Numbered from the stretch's first letter, positions 52,543 through 63,900 are shown. The stretch is DNA of 64,000 bases from an uncultured Saprospiraceae bacterium (GCA_937974625.1 CALJVJ010000202.1:1-64000); one strand, 5' to 3'. The notes: a model not told the origin generated them from the sequence alone. Made by a program: numbers and translations.

Positions 52543-53646
52543 TTATCCTTTTTTTCGTTTATTATCTTTGTAATCTCTAAAAATAAACTCACCTAAACCT
52601 TTCAAGCTACTGTAAAATGCCTTACCATTATTGGCCTTAGTAAATTGCTCTACAAAATTGACCAAATAAGGGTCTCTAGCAATCATAAAGGTGGTAACGG
52701 GAACATCCATTTTTTTGCACCTAGCAGCAAGGTTAAGCGTTCGATTGACAATTTTACGGTCAAGGCCGAAGCTGTTTTTATAATATTTTTTACCTTTTTT
52801 AATACAAGTGGGCTTACCATCAGTAATCATAAAAATCTGTTTATTTGGATTTCTACGGCGACGAATAATATCAATGGCCAATTCCAAACCAGCAACAGTA
52901 TTCGTATGGTAAGGTCCAACTTCTAAGTAGGGGAGGTCTTTGATTTCAATTTGCCAAGCATCATTACCAAAAACAAGAATATCTAAAGTATCTTTTGGGT
53001 ATTGGGTGGTAATCATTTCAGCCAAAGCCATGGCTACTTTTTTAGCAGGCGTTATTCTGTCTTCCCCATACAAAATCATCGAGTGGGAAATATCTATCAT
53101 TAATACGGTACTCGTTTGCGCTTGATAAAAGGTTTCATGTACTTCTAAATCTTTAGGAGTAAGGCTGAAATTATCTATTCCATTATTGATTTGGGCATTT
53201 CTCAAAGATTCAGAAATGGCTATATTATCCAATGGGTCTCCAAACTCATAAGGACGTAATTCAGAAGTAGATTCATCGCCTTTTCCACTAATTTTAGTAC
53301 TATGATTGCCTTTTTTAGATTTTTTTATTTGGCCGAAAATATCTGTTAAAGATTTCTTTCTTAGGGCTACTTCCATTTTTTTAGAAGGATTGAATTTTCC
53401 TCCAGAACCCTTACCGCCTTGTTGTTGAATATAGCCTTTATCAATTAATTCCTCAATAAAATCAGCCATCCCATAGTCTTCATTGGTCAAGTTATATTCC
53501 TTATCCAATTGGGTTAACCAGGATAATGCCTCACTGACATTACCAGAGGTATGAATTAATAATTCCTGAAATAATTTCAACAATTTTTCAAAAGTACTTC
53601 CTTCTTCAGGGTTAGGTATATATTCAGAAAAACGCCATCCTAGCAT
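52543..53646 (-). CDS. vWA domain protein (MIDAS intact)
   Basis: A 367-residue cytoplasmic protein. The N-terminal ~170 residues are helical (MLGWRFSEYIPNPEEGSTFEKLLKLFQELL) with a Gly/Lys-rich linker. The C-terminal half is a von Willebrand factor A domain with a complete metal site: D185-I-S187-H-S189 in LMIDISHSM, the Thr of GPYHTNTVAGL, and ITDGKPTC. Such proteins in Bacteroidota usually stand next to a MoxR- or BchI-like AAA+ ATPase with which they form a chelatase-like chaperone; none is adjacent here, so the partner must be elsewhere. Function unknown beyond metal-dependent protein binding. Confidence 0.88.
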   Translation of the reverse strand: MLGWRFSEYIPNPEEGSTFEKLLKLFQELLIHTSGNVSEALSWLTQLDKEYNLTNEDYGMADFIEELIDKGYIQQQGGKGSGGKFNPSKKMEVALRKKSLTDIFGQIKKSKKGNHSTKISGKGDESTSELRPYEFGDPLDNIAISESLRNAQINNGIDNFSLTPKDLEVHETFYQAQTSTVLMIDISHSMILYGEDRITPAKKVAMALAEMITTQYPKDTLDILVFGNDAWQIEIKDLPYLEVGPYHTNTVAGLELAIDIIRRRRNPNKQIFMITDGKPTCIKKGKKYYKNSFGLDRKIVNRTLNLAARCKKMDVPVTTFMIARDPYLVNFVEQFTKANNGKAFYSSLKGLGEFIFRDYKDNKRKKG

Positions 53647-53686
53647 AGATTAATTTTATCAATGAATTATTCCTTATTACCAATAA

Positions 53687-53846
53687 GGGGCGAAAGAAAA
53701 ATAAATTGTACAACTTGCAATTGTTTTAGTTCTCTAAAATATTGACTGCAAGGAAATTTTTGGAGGACTAAGGCAATCGCTCAAAAAAGTTGTACACTTT
53801 ATTTTTGCCCCACGACTAAGAAACGTCTTACAGTAGGTAAGACGTT
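53687..53846. repeat. Palindromic region: long inverted repeat and a perfect 10-bp hairpin
   Basis: ggggc + aaaaataaa + tgtacaactt (53687-53715) pairs with aagttgtacac + tttattttt + gcccc (53788-53811). Just beyond lies an independent perfect hairpin aacgtcttac-agtag-gtaagacgtt (53822-53846). Together they nearly fill the 278-base gap 53647-53924, in which I see no gene. Confidence 0.65.
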
Positions 53847-53924
53847 CAAATTTACTATTATTATTTTTTAAATTTAACTTTTTATGTTGGATAAATATCT
53901 TGACGACACTTATCACCTTACCAC

Positions 53925-54455
53925 TTATATGACACAACATTCCGCAAGCTTTTCATAATTGGGCCTATCAGAAGCTAATTTGTGAATATAATGTTCTCTG
54001 ATTCTTCCACCCTGTACAATAAAGACACCAGGCATTTGGAAATCATCCCCTAATCGCTGACCTAAACCTTGACCTTCTATAATTCCTTTTTGAAAACCTT
54101 TTATCCAAGAAGAAAGCCCAAATAACTGTCTAAAGTTTCCTTTTACCAAACCAAAAGAAGCATAATATTCACACTCAGGGTCGCTCACATGCTCTGCACC
54201 TTCTAAGTTATAACGTGTAAAATACCGATTGGCTGTCTCGTCATCAGCCATGTGCACAAAAACCAAATTAGACCCCATATCCTTAATAGACTTTCTCTTT
54301 TGGGAAAGTTCTGCCAATGCTTCTCTACAAAAAGTACAACCAAAATGTCGTAAAAAGACCAACATGACTGGACTTTGAGTAGAAAGTTCCGCGATAGAAT
54401 TTCCTCTATCTGTTATCATTCTTGAGAATATAGTTTTCAAGTTATTACTTATCAT
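53925..54455 (-). CDS. SelL-like/peroxiredoxin-like thioredoxin-fold protein
   Basis: A 176-residue cytoplasmic protein of the AhpC/TSA-related 'peroxiredoxin-like' group that includes SelL. The redox motif is C40-T-F-C43 in FLRHFGCTFCREALAEL, where SelL proteins have Sec or Cys. The rest of the fold is visible (NLVFVHMADDETANRYFTRY, LGDDFQMPGVFIVQGGRIREHYIH). It ends in a vicinal pair AECCVI, which may act as an additional redox site. The physiological partner is unknown. The next gene upstream on the same strand is ugd, 157 bases away and with its own terminator, so this gene is separate. Confidence 0.88.
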   Translation of the reverse strand: MISNNLKTIFSRMITDRGNSIAELSTQSPVMLVFLRHFGCTFCREALAELSQKRKSIKDMGSNLVFVHMADDETANRYFTRYNLEGAEHVSDPECEYYASFGLVKGNFRQLFGLSSWIKGFQKGIIEGQGLGQRLGDDFQMPGVFIVQGGRIREHYIHKLASDRPNYEKLAECCVI

Positions 54456-54544
54456 GATTGCTATTTTTAGTAACTAAACAGAAGGTGGTACAAAAGGTTG
54501 TTAAATTATTTAAATGATTTGTAAAATTTAGGTCACTCTAAAAT

Positions 54545-54580
54545 AAAAAAGGAGATTACTTTATCCAAGTAATCTCCCCT
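54545..54580 (-). terminator. Rho-independent terminator of ugd
   Basis: A perfect 11-bp stem (ggagattactt at 54551-54561 with aagtaatctcc at 54567-54577), a 5-base loop and, on the minus strand, a run of six T. It lies 36 bases past the ugd stop codon. Confidence 0.88.
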
Positions 54581-54612
54581 TTAGTTTAAAAGAAAAAAAT
54601 AAGTAGCTTATT

Positions 54613-55953
54613 TTAAGCTTTCACCTTAGCAGCTTTGGCAGAAAGTACTTTTGATCTACCAATACTTTGGTAAGCAAAACCTAACTCTTGCATCTGCTCC
54701 AAGCTATATAAATTTCTACCGTCAAATATGTGCGGCTCTTGTAATAATTTCTTAACTACTTTAAAGCTTGGTGTTCTGAAAACACTCCACTCTGTTAGAA
54801 TAATTAATGCTTCTGCACCGATTAAAGCTTCGTATTGGTCACCACATAATTGGATTCTATCTCCAAATTCTTTGCCCACATTTTCCATAGCTTCTGGGTC
54901 AAATGCTTTAATCTTTGCGCCAGCTTCCAATAATTCTTCTATAATATAAAGTGCAGGTGCTTCTCGAATATCATCCGTATTTGGTTTGAAAGCTAATCCC
55001 CAAATGGCAAATGTTTTTCCAGTTAAATCATCCCCATATTGGTTTTTGATTTTTTGAACCATGATAGATTTCTGGATTCTGTTAACCTGCATAACAGATT
55101 TCAAAATTTTGAAATCATAATCATATTGCCCTGCAGTTTTAGCCAATGCTTGCACATCTTTAGGGAAACAGCTACCACCGTAACCCACGCCCGGGAAAAG
55201 AAAACGTTTTCCAATTCTTGAATCACTTCCCATTCCTTTTCTTACATCATCTACATTGGCACCTACCTTCTCACAAAGGTTAGCGATTTCATTCATGAAA
55301 GAAATTCTAGCTGCTAAATAGGAATTAGCTGCATATTTAGTCATCTCCGCAGAACGTTCATCCATGAAAATAACTGGATTCCCTTGTCTAACAAATGGGC
55401 TATACAATCTTTCCATCGTCTTGATAGCGCGCTCTGAGGTTGTTCCTATAACTACTCTATCAGGTTTCATGAAGTCATCTACGGCTACACCTTCTCTCAA
55501 GAATTCAGGATTAGAAACTACATCAAATAGTTCTAAATCCAATCGTTCTGCTAAAATATTATGTACCTTTTCTGCTGTTCCTACAGGAACAGTACTTTTG
55601 TCTACAATTACCTTATAATCCGTAATTAAAGTAGATAAATCTTTCGCAACACCAAGGATGTAAGATAAATCTGCAGAGCCATCTTCTCCTGGAGGAGTAG
55701 GTAGGGCTAGAAAGATAATTTCTGCATCTTTAATGGCTTCTGCCAAATTAGTTGTGAACGTCAATCTACCTTGTTTGGTGTTTCGCTCAAATAAAAGTTC
55801 CAAACCTGGTTCAAAAATGGGCACTTCCCCATTACGCATACGCTCCACTTTCTTTTTGTCAATATCAACACAGATTACTTGATTGCCTGTTTCCGCAAAA
55901 CAAGTACCTGTAACTAAACCAACATAACCTGTACCAACTACTGTAATGTTCAT
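54613..55953 (-). CDS. ugd: UDP-glucose 6-dehydrogenase
   Basis: A 446-residue NAD-dependent enzyme that oxidises UDP-glucose to UDP-glucuronate, a precursor of surface polysaccharides. The start at 55953 (MNITVVGTGYVGLVTGTCFAE) places the NAD-binding GTGYVG at residue 7, as in the family; the frame is open to 56034, but the extra 27 residues lack any match to the family. Catalytic Cys is in FLFPGVGYGGSCFPKDVQAL, and the sequence also shows LALPTPPGEDGSADLSYIL, VVDKSTVPVGTAE-like IVDKSTVPVGTAEKV and GLAFKPNTDDIREAPAL. An 18-bp perfect palindrome lies 48 bases upstream. No other polysaccharide gene is adjacent. Confidence 0.96.
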   Translation of the reverse strand: MNITVVGTGYVGLVTGTCFAETGNQVICVDIDKKKVERMRNGEVPIFEPGLELLFERNTKQGRLTFTTNLAEAIKDAEIIFLALPTPPGEDGSADLSYILGVAKDLSTLITDYKVIVDKSTVPVGTAEKVHNILAERLDLELFDVVSNPEFLREGVAVDDFMKPDRVVIGTTSERAIKTMERLYSPFVRQGNPVIFMDERSAEMTKYAANSYLAARISFMNEIANLCEKVGANVDDVRKGMGSDSRIGKRFLFPGVGYGGSCFPKDVQALAKTAGQYDYDFKILKSVMQVNRIQKSIMVQKIKNQYGDDLTGKTFAIWGLAFKPNTDDIREAPALYIIEELLEAGAKIKAFDPEAMENVGKEFGDRIQLCGDQYEALIGAEALIILTEWSVFRTPSFKVVKKLLQEPHIFDGRNLYSLEQMQELGFAYQSIGRSKVLSAKAAKVKA

Positions 55954-56000
55954 ACTCTGAAATTTTTTTTTAGAAATTGAGGTGCGATAATAAATCCAAC

Positions 56001-56018
56001 AAAGATTAATTAATCTTT
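56001..56018. promoter_or_regulatory. 18-bp perfect palindrome upstream of ugd (operator-like)
   Basis: aaagattaattaatcttt is an exact 18-base palindrome, 48-65 bases before the ugd start codon, where a promoter would be expected. A second inverted pair, acaatagctac (56020-56030) and gtagctattgt (56097-56107), lies next to it. It could bind a dimeric regulator. The 593-base gap from ugd to the next gene (55954-56546) is otherwise very AT-rich with no gene. Confidence 0.4.
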
Positions 56019-56405
56019 TACAATAGCTACTCAATTTTTTGAAATTAAAAGCATATGAAATTAGCTTTCATCCAATAAAATATAACCTTTTATAAGGTAG
56101 CTATTGTACAAAATTCAATAACTGATTTGTAAAAATCATTACGCACAAAAAAAAGTTAATGTTTCGGAGGGAATGTGTTAAAGGGGATTTTGTGGGTACT
56201 AAATGCAATACAAATATAAATGAAATTTTAATAAAAAGATAGGGGGTAGATAGGAGAAGTTAAATATGTTGTTATTGGTGTATTTTGCAAAATATAAAGA
56301 GGTAGATTTATCAGATTTTATAACATAAGTTTAAAATTTTATTTTTCAATTAACTTATTAATTTTTTTTTTAAGCGATAAAAGAGAAATTCCAAAGTTGA
56401 AAATC

Positions 56406-56413
56406 TAAATTTG
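56406..56413 (+). promoter_or_regulatory. Candidate -7 box upstream of the FGE-like gene
   Basis: TAAATTTG is an exact match to the Bacteroidota -7 consensus TAnnTTTG, 133 bases before the start codon. No clear TTG lies at the right distance upstream, so the support is partial. Confidence 0.3.
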
Positions 56414-56546
56414 TGATGTTTTTAGCGATAACTAGACTATTTTTTGTAAAATTGGCGAATTAAAGGGCGATAATTTATTAATATCTCAGAAATGATAAGG
56501 TATTACCGCTCTCCCTATTTAATTACAAATTAAATCCTTTAAAATT

Positions 56547-57689
56547 TTGAAGTACCGAATTTTCCTATTATTGATAATTATCTGTGCATTTGGAGCTTGC
56601 AAACCAAAACCTAAAAGAGGGAAGGTTGCCTTACCCAAAGCAGAGGACCCAACAATGTGCTACGATATTGATAAAACTGGACCACCGAGATACCTAAGCC
56701 CGAAATTAGTCGCCGAAATAGAAGCTATCCAACCTGCTGCGACGATGATAGGAGATAAGACAGGAATGGTATTTATAAAAGGAGGAATTTTTGAAATGGG
56801 CGGTGATAATGACCAAGCTAGAACAGATGAATTTCCCAAGGTGCCTACTAAAGTCAATGATTTTTGGATGGATAAGACGGAGGTAACAAATGCACAATTT
56901 GCCAAATTTGTAGCGGCCACTGGCTATAAAACCGTAGCGGAAAGAGCGATTGATGTCGGAGAATTAATGGCGCAGTTACCTCCAGGGACACCACCTCCGC
57001 CACCAGAAGCATTAGAACCACTAAGTTTAGTTTTTGATTCGCCAAGCCAACAAGTTCCTGATAATCCAGCTTATTGGTGGAGAATGGTCAAAGGAGCAGA
57101 TTGGCAGCATCCTTCAGGCCCTGAAAGTTCGATAAAAGGAAAGGAGAATTTTCCCGTTGTTCATGTATCTTGGTATGATGCCCAAGCCTATGCGAATTGG
57201 GCTGGGAAAAGACTACCGACCGAAGCGGAATGGGAATATGCCAGCAGGGGAGGAACGGAAGGACAAATCTACCCTTGGGGAAATGAACCAATAGAAGAAG
57301 GGATTGTAAAAGCTAATTTTTGGCAAGGGAATTTTCCATATTTCAACGAGAAAAAAGATGGTTTTGAACGGTTAGCTCCAGTCGCCACCTTTGCACCCAA
57401 TGGCTATGGATTATACGACATGGCGGGAAATGTTTGGGAGTTTTGTGCAGATTGGTACCATGTGAATTACTATCCACACCGAGTAAAAAATAAAATTGTT
57501 GAGAATCCATTTGGTCCAGGAAACAGTTACGACCCTGATGAAAGTACTACACCTAAAAAGGTCATAAGAGGAGGTTCCTTTTTATGTAATGATAGTTATT
57601 GTTCAGGGTATCGAGTAGCAGCAAGAATGAAAACGAGTGCGGATACAGGTTCTGAGCATGCAGGATTTAGGTGTGTAAGTGATAAGTAA
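56547..57689 (+). CDS. Formylglycine-generating-enzyme-like (SUMF1) lipoprotein
   Basis: A 380-residue lipoprotein (MKYRIFLLLIIICAFGACKPK, lipid-attachment Cys18), starting at TTG 56547. Residues ~75-378 form an FGE-sulfatase/SUMF1 domain: FIKGGIFEMGGDND, DKTEVTNAQFAKFVAATGYKT, VVHVSWYDAQAYANWAGKRLPTEAEWEYASRGG, YGLYDMAGNVWEFCADWY. The stretch IRGGSFLCNDSYCSGYRVAAR keeps both cysteines of true formylglycine-generating enzymes (Cys347 and Cys352, spaced as in the human enzyme). Many relatives, such as the gliding proteins GldJ and GldK, lack them. It may thus be a copper-using oxidase or a structural T9SS-type relative; no sulfatase lies nearby. The hairpin acggatt-gtt-aatccgt (57692-57708) follows. 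Confidence 0.88.
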   Translation: MKYRIFLLLIIICAFGACKPKPKRGKVALPKAEDPTMCYDIDKTGPPRYLSPKLVAEIEAIQPAATMIGDKTGMVFIKGGIFEMGGDNDQARTDEFPKVPTKVNDFWMDKTEVTNAQFAKFVAATGYKTVAERAIDVGELMAQLPPGTPPPPPEALEPLSLVFDSPSQQVPDNPAYWWRMVKGADWQHPSGPESSIKGKENFPVVHVSWYDAQAYANWAGKRLPTEAEWEYASRGGTEGQIYPWGNEPIEEGIVKANFWQGNFPYFNEKKDGFERLAPVATFAPNGYGLYDMAGNVWEFCADWYHVNYYPHRVKNKIVENPFGPGNSYDPDESTTPKKVIRGGSFLCNDSYCSGYRVAARMKTSADTGSEHAGFRCVSDK

Positions 57690-57787
57690 CACGGATTGTT
57701 AATCCGTACTCCTAATTAATAATTAACCACACTAAAACGTTAATACATCGTTAAAAAAAATAAATTTTATGCATTAACAAATAATTA

Positions 57788-57819
57788 TTCGTCCTAATAG
57801 AGAAATATAAAAGGACGAA
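57788..57819. repeat. Small inverted repeat before the A2M gene
   Basis: ttcgtcct (57788-57795) and aggacgaa (57812-57819) are exact inverted copies with a 16-base spacer. A further hairpin ctcatt-aagg-aaatgag lies at 57889-57905, just before the A2M start. Either may be regulatory or part of the leader. No gene is seen in this 277-base gap. Confidence 0.35.
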
Positions 57820-57966
57820 ATTTATAGAAAGAAGAGTTAAATACTTTATCTTCGATAAAAATCGTTTCTAAGTCATTACAAACCAGCTCATTAAGGAAAT
57901 GAGTTAATTGATTCTCTTATGAACGATAGACAGCCAAATACCTTGGAATTACCAAAAACAATTATC

Positions 57967-60900
57967 ATGAGAAAACTTCCAATACTATTAGTCGCTATTC
58001 TAGCGATGGTTTCTCTGCAATTTTACTACCATACACAAAACGAACTAATGCCCAATTTGGAAAATGAGAATTATGAGAATGCTTGGAGAAAAGTAGATTC
58101 TTTGGAGCAAAAAGGCTTGCCCAAATCAGCTTTGGAGCAGACAGAAGCCATATATGATAAAGCAAAAAAGGAGAAGAATAGTCAGCAGACCATTAAGGCG
58201 ATAATCTATAAAGGAAAGTATCAAGTTCAATTAGAGGAAGATGGATTAGTCAATGCGATTAATTCGGTAGCGCAAGAAATGGAGTCTGCGCCTTTTCCAG
58301 ATAAGGCAGTCCTTCAATCCATGTTAGGGGAAATGTACAGCCAATATTTACAAAATAATTTATGGAAAATAAGGAATAGGACGGCAACTGTAGATTTTAA
58401 TAATGAGGATGTTAGGACTTGGACGATGACCCAATTGATTGAAAAGAGCAGGGAGTTATATTTAGCTTCTGTGGATGGTCAAATGACAAAGAAAATTGAT
58501 ATTGAGAATTTTGAGGTTCTTTTAAGAAGTGGTAAAAATACAGAGAAGTTAAGACCAACCTTATATGACTTTTTGGCGCATCGGACTTTACAGTTTTTTA
58601 ATAATCAAAGAAATCAACTAACTGAACCAGCCTATAAATTTCACTTGAGAGAGGAGGTAGTTTTTGCACCAGTTAAAGAGTTTGTGAAGGCAAAATTTAC
58701 AACTAAGGATAATACTTCTTCGAAGTTTCAAGCCATTTTATTATATCAAGAATTATTGCAGGCACATATTGATGATAAATCACCTGAAGCATTGATTGAT
58801 GTCGACTTGATGCGCTTAAAATTCGCCTATGACAATGCAATTATTGGCAACAAAGAAGCGCTTTATGAAAAAGCACTAGAGGACTTGGGTGGGCAATATT
58901 TAAATAATCCTGCTTATGCAGAAATAGTTCATAAACTAGCGAGCTTATATCAAATTAGAGGACAAAAATACCAAGCCAATCCAGAAAATATAGGGAAATT
59001 TGATTACTTAAAAGCTTATAATTTATGTACCCAAGCGATTTCGAAATATCCGAATGCCATTGGAGCAAGTTATTGTAGAAATTTGCAAAGCACACTATTG
59101 CGAAAAGAGTTACAATTACAAATTGAAACCGTAAATATTCCAAATCAACCTATTTTAACTGCTATTGCTTATAGAAATGTTGAAAAAGTATATTTAAAAG
59201 TAGTAGAAATCGGTTACGGAGCACAAGATGAAATAACAGGAAAGAACCAGAAGCAAATCGTTAATTGGTTGAATCAACAAAAAATTGTCAATCTGCAAAC
59301 AATAGATTTACCCCAAGAAGGAGATTACAGATTGCACCGAACAGAAATAGGATTAGACAAATTGCCTTTTGGGTACTATGGTGTTTTGGTTTCAGATAAC
59401 GCAGATTTTGTGGGCGAAAATGGTGCAGTAGGGTATACCATGACTCACGTTTCAAACCTAGCAAACTGGTCTAGAACATCTGGCCTGATGCAACCAGAAT
59501 TGGTAATTGTAGATAGAACCACTGGTGCGCCTCTAGTAGGCGTAATTGCCGAATTATATACTCGAAAATATAATGCCCTTACCAGAAAATATAACTTTAA
59601 AAAGACTGGAACGGCAAGAAGTGATGCCAAAGGTATGGTTACTTTAAAAATGAATGAACGAGATAATTTTAAAGTTAAATTAATCAATGGCGAAGACGTT
59701 TTATTTTTAGATGATAATTATTCTAACTACTTCTATAATAATGTTGGCCCATCACAAACTGTTACGCATTTCTTTTTAGATAGAGCTATTTACAGACCGG
59801 GCCAAACGGTGTATTTTAAAGGAATAGTGATTGAAAAAACACCAAATGGGATTCCAACTATTCAAACCAATAAAAAAGTAGAAGTTACCTTTTTTGATGT
59901 AAATCGACAGGAGGTAGAAAAAATGGAATTGCGGACTAATGAATACGGTACCATCAATGGTTCATTTACAGCTCCTAAAAGCGGTCTTTTAGGAAATATG
60001 AGTATCGTTTCTAGTGCAGGTGGAACAAAATATTTTAATGTAGAAGAATACAAACGTCCTAAGTTTGAAGTGAGCTTCAATCCAATTACAGGAAGTTATA
60101 AATTAGGCGAAGAAGTAACAGTAGAAGGGGTGGCTAAAGCATTCGCTGGAAATAATATTGATAATGCCAAGGTACAATATAGAGTAGTGCGTCAAGTACG
60201 ATTTCCTTATAGACCTTACTTCTATTTTTCTCGATATAATCCATATCAGAGACCAGATATGGAAATTACCAATGGAGAAATAACCACCGATGCAGAAGGT
60301 AAATTTAAAATTACCTTTACCGCAATTCCTGATGAGTCCGTTCCAGCAGAGAAAAAACCAGAATTTAATTATAAAATCTACGCCGATGTTACGGATATAA
60401 CGGGAGAAACGCAATCTAATGATTTGCAAACTTCCGTAGGATATATTGCTTTGAAAGCGGATGTGGAAATTCCTACTAAAATTGAAAAATCGGAAGTATT
60501 TCCATTAAAAATAAGTACCAAAAATTTGGCAGGGGAGTTTGAAGCAGCAACCGTAGAAATTACTGTTCATCAATTAAAAACACCAACCATAACTTTCAAA
60601 GACCGTTTGTGGCAAAAACCAGATACTTATCTATTATCTGAAAAAGAATTTGAGGTGCAATTTCCAAGTTTTGCTTACAAAAATGAAGACGATAAAACTA
60701 ATTGGAAAACAGACAAATCTATTTACAAAGAAAATATTGATACGCGATTAAAAAAGTTATGGACATTGCCAGTCAATACTTGGAATGCAGGGGATTATCT
60801 CTTGGTTCTGACAACCAAAGACAAGTACGGACAAGCTATTGAAGTGAAAAAATATTTCCAGTTATATGATTTAGCGAGTAAGCAATTTGCAGGTAGTGAT

Positions 60901-63900
60901 GCACTTTGGTTGAACCATCCAACCAAAAACCATGAACCTTCAGAAACAGCAGAAGTTTGTTTAGCGACTGCTTTAGACAAGGTGCATGCCTTGGTGGAAG
61001 TGGAAAAGAAAGGAAAATTGGTAAGTAGAGAATGGAAAATAATTGAGGGCAAAGAGGATTTACAATTTCCAGTATTAGAAGAAGATAGAGGGAATTTCCA
61101 TTATCACATTACTTTCACGAATGATAATCGAACTTATAAAGAGAGCAAAACGATTAAAGTGCCTTGGTCCAATAAGGAATTGCAGTTTGAATACTCAACA
61201 TTTAGAGACAAACTTAAACCTGGACAAGAGGAAGAATGGAGAATTAAGATATCTGGTCCTAAAAGTGAAAAAGTAGCTGCTGAAATGGTAGCTGGAATGT
61301 ATGATGCTTCTTTAGACCAGTTTGCTAAGAATGATTGGTTTTTAAACGTTTTTCCATTAGATGATTATCCACAAATATCTTGGATAACGAATGGTTTTAA
61401 TAGCAAGCAAACATACATTTACGCAAGAAACTGGCAACCAGAATTTGAAAGGCAACAATCAAAAAGCTATAATTATTTGAACTGGTTCGGTTTTCCATTT
61501 TACGGTCATCGACCACAGGTTATGGCTTCTCGAAGTATGGGAGCCGGAAATAGAGGTAGGATGGCAAAGCGAAGTGCGCCTATGATGGATGCTGCAGCAG
61601 CACCTGCGCCTGAAATGATGGAAAGCGAATCTGCAGCTTTTTCTGACCAGTCAATAGATGCGGATGGTGCAGCTGGTATTATCGCAAATGATGGAAATAC
61701 GAATACAAATAATGGGGTAAGTGATAAACCTAAAACAGATTTATCCGACGTAAAAGTTCGGACCAATCTAAATGAAACGGTTTTCTTTATGCCTGATTTG
61801 CATACGGATGAAGCCGGTAATATTGTCATCAAATTTACGATGAATGAAGCTTTGACTCGTTGGAAATTTTTAGGATTAGCGACGACCAAAGATTTAAAAA
61901 TAGCCACAACTTCTAAGGAAATAGTTACGCAAAAAGAATTGATGGTACAACCAAATGCACCAAGATTCTTTAGAGAAGGAGATAAAATCAATTTTACGGC
62001 GAAGGTCAGTAACCTTACGGAAAATGATTTAAATGGGGAAGCAAAAATTGAATTATTGGATGCGGTGACGATGCAACCGATTGATGCCAAATTAGGCATC
62101 AAGAATCCAGTGGTTTCTTTTATTGCGAAAGCAGGGCAGTCTGCACCTTTAAGTTGGACCTTAGAGATTCCCTTCGGAGAAGTGATGGCGGTGACGCATA
62201 GAGTGATTGCAACAGCAGGCAATTTTTCAGATGGAGAAGAAAGTAGCTTACCTGTTTTAACCAATAGAATGTTGGTGACAGAAACAAAGCCATTGGCATT
62301 AAGAGGAAAAGAAACAAAGACTTTTATTTTAGAAAGTTTGAAAAATGCAGCAGGTTCATCGACTTTAACACCACATAAATATACGCTTGAATTCACTTCA
62401 AATCCAGCATGGTATGCGGTGCAAGCATTACCGTATTTGATGGAATATCCATACGATTGTACTGAACAAATTTTCAATAGATATTATGCCAATGCCTTGG
62501 CAAGTACCGTCGCTAATTCCCATCCAAAAATCAAAACCATTTTTGATAGTTGGAAAGGTACCGATGCCATGAAGAGTAACTTAACTAAAAATCAGGAGTT
62601 AAAATCTGCTTTATTAGAAGAAACCCCTTGGGTATTGGCTGCACAAAGTGAAGAAGCGCAAAAGAAGAATATCGGCTTGTTATTTGATTTGAATAGAATG
62701 GCGGATGAACAAGCCATAGCATTAGCTAAAATTACCGAGCGTCAATTGTCAAATGGAGGTTTTGCTTGGTTCCCTGGAGGAAGAGACAGTTGGTATATTA
62801 CTCAGAATTTAGTAGAAGGAATGGGGCATTTACAAAAATTAAATGCGCTGGATATTGGACGAGAGAGTGCAGTAGATAACATGTTGTACAAAGCCGTAGC
62901 TTATACAGATAATAGATTAATCGAACATTATAATGAGTTAGCTAAAAGAGTAAAAAAAGGAAATGCTAAGTTTGAAGACGACCATTTGAGTAATTTGGTT
63001 ATTCATTACTTATACGCTCGCTCGTTTTTCCCAGACATTAAGCGGGACAAGGCGTCAGACGAAGCTTATAATTATTATGTCGGTCAAGCGGAACAATTTT
63101 GGTTAAACAAAGGAGTTTATCAAGAAGGGATGATTGGTTTGGCATTAAATAGAATGAACAAAAAAGCTGTACCTCAAGACATTCTTAAATCACTCAAGGA
63201 GAGAGCATTGCAAAGTGAAGAATTGGGAATGTATTGGAAAAATCCTTCTGGATTCAGATGGTATCAATTACCAATTGAGACGCATGCCATGGCGATTGAA
63301 TTATTTGAAGAAGTGGCCAATGACCAAGCTTTAGTCAATGAATTAAAAATCTGGTTATTGAAAAATAAGCAGACCAATCATTGGAAAACGACAAAAGCGA
63401 CTAGTGCGGTGACTTATGCCTTATTGATGAGTGGTGATAATTGGATTTTAGAAAACCAACAGGTGGACGTCACTTTAGGAAAAGGGAAAAGCTATGCCAA
63501 GCAAATCGAAGCTGCCCAAAAGACACCAGAAGCAGGAACAGGCTATTTCAAGACTTCTTGGAATGGGGGAGATGTAGCCGCAGACATGGCGCAGATAAAA
63601 GTAAAAAATCCAAACAAACAACCTGCTTGGGGGGCTGTATACTGGCAGTATTTTGAAGACTTGGATAAAGTAACCACCTTCAAAGAAACGCCTTTAACCA
63701 TTGACAAACAGTTGTTTAAAGAAACAAATACCGACAAAGGCCCTGTAATGAAGCCCATTGCTGCAGGGGCAACGCTGAACCCTGGTGACAAACTAAAAGT
63801 CCGAATAGAAATCCGTGTAGATAGAGACATGGAATACATTCATCTAAAAGATATGCGCGCCAGTGGCTTTGAACCGATGAACGTTATCAGTGGCTATAAG

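Noticed and set aside
53734-53940. 68-codon minus-strand frame in the gap after the SelL-like gene
   Set aside because: It runs through the inverted repeat and hairpin at 53687-53846 and lacks a ribosome site or recognisable domain.
5164-56482. 17-mer ggcgataatttattaat at 5164-5180 and 56466-56482
   Set aside because: Both lie in very AT-rich gaps; no further similarity around them, so not reported as a repeat family.
61506-62477. 323-codon open frame on the minus strand
   Set aside because: It lies wholly antisense to the A2M thioester region, which has clear domains in the plus frame. The translated product is a low-complexity Ser/Val/Leu mix without domain character.
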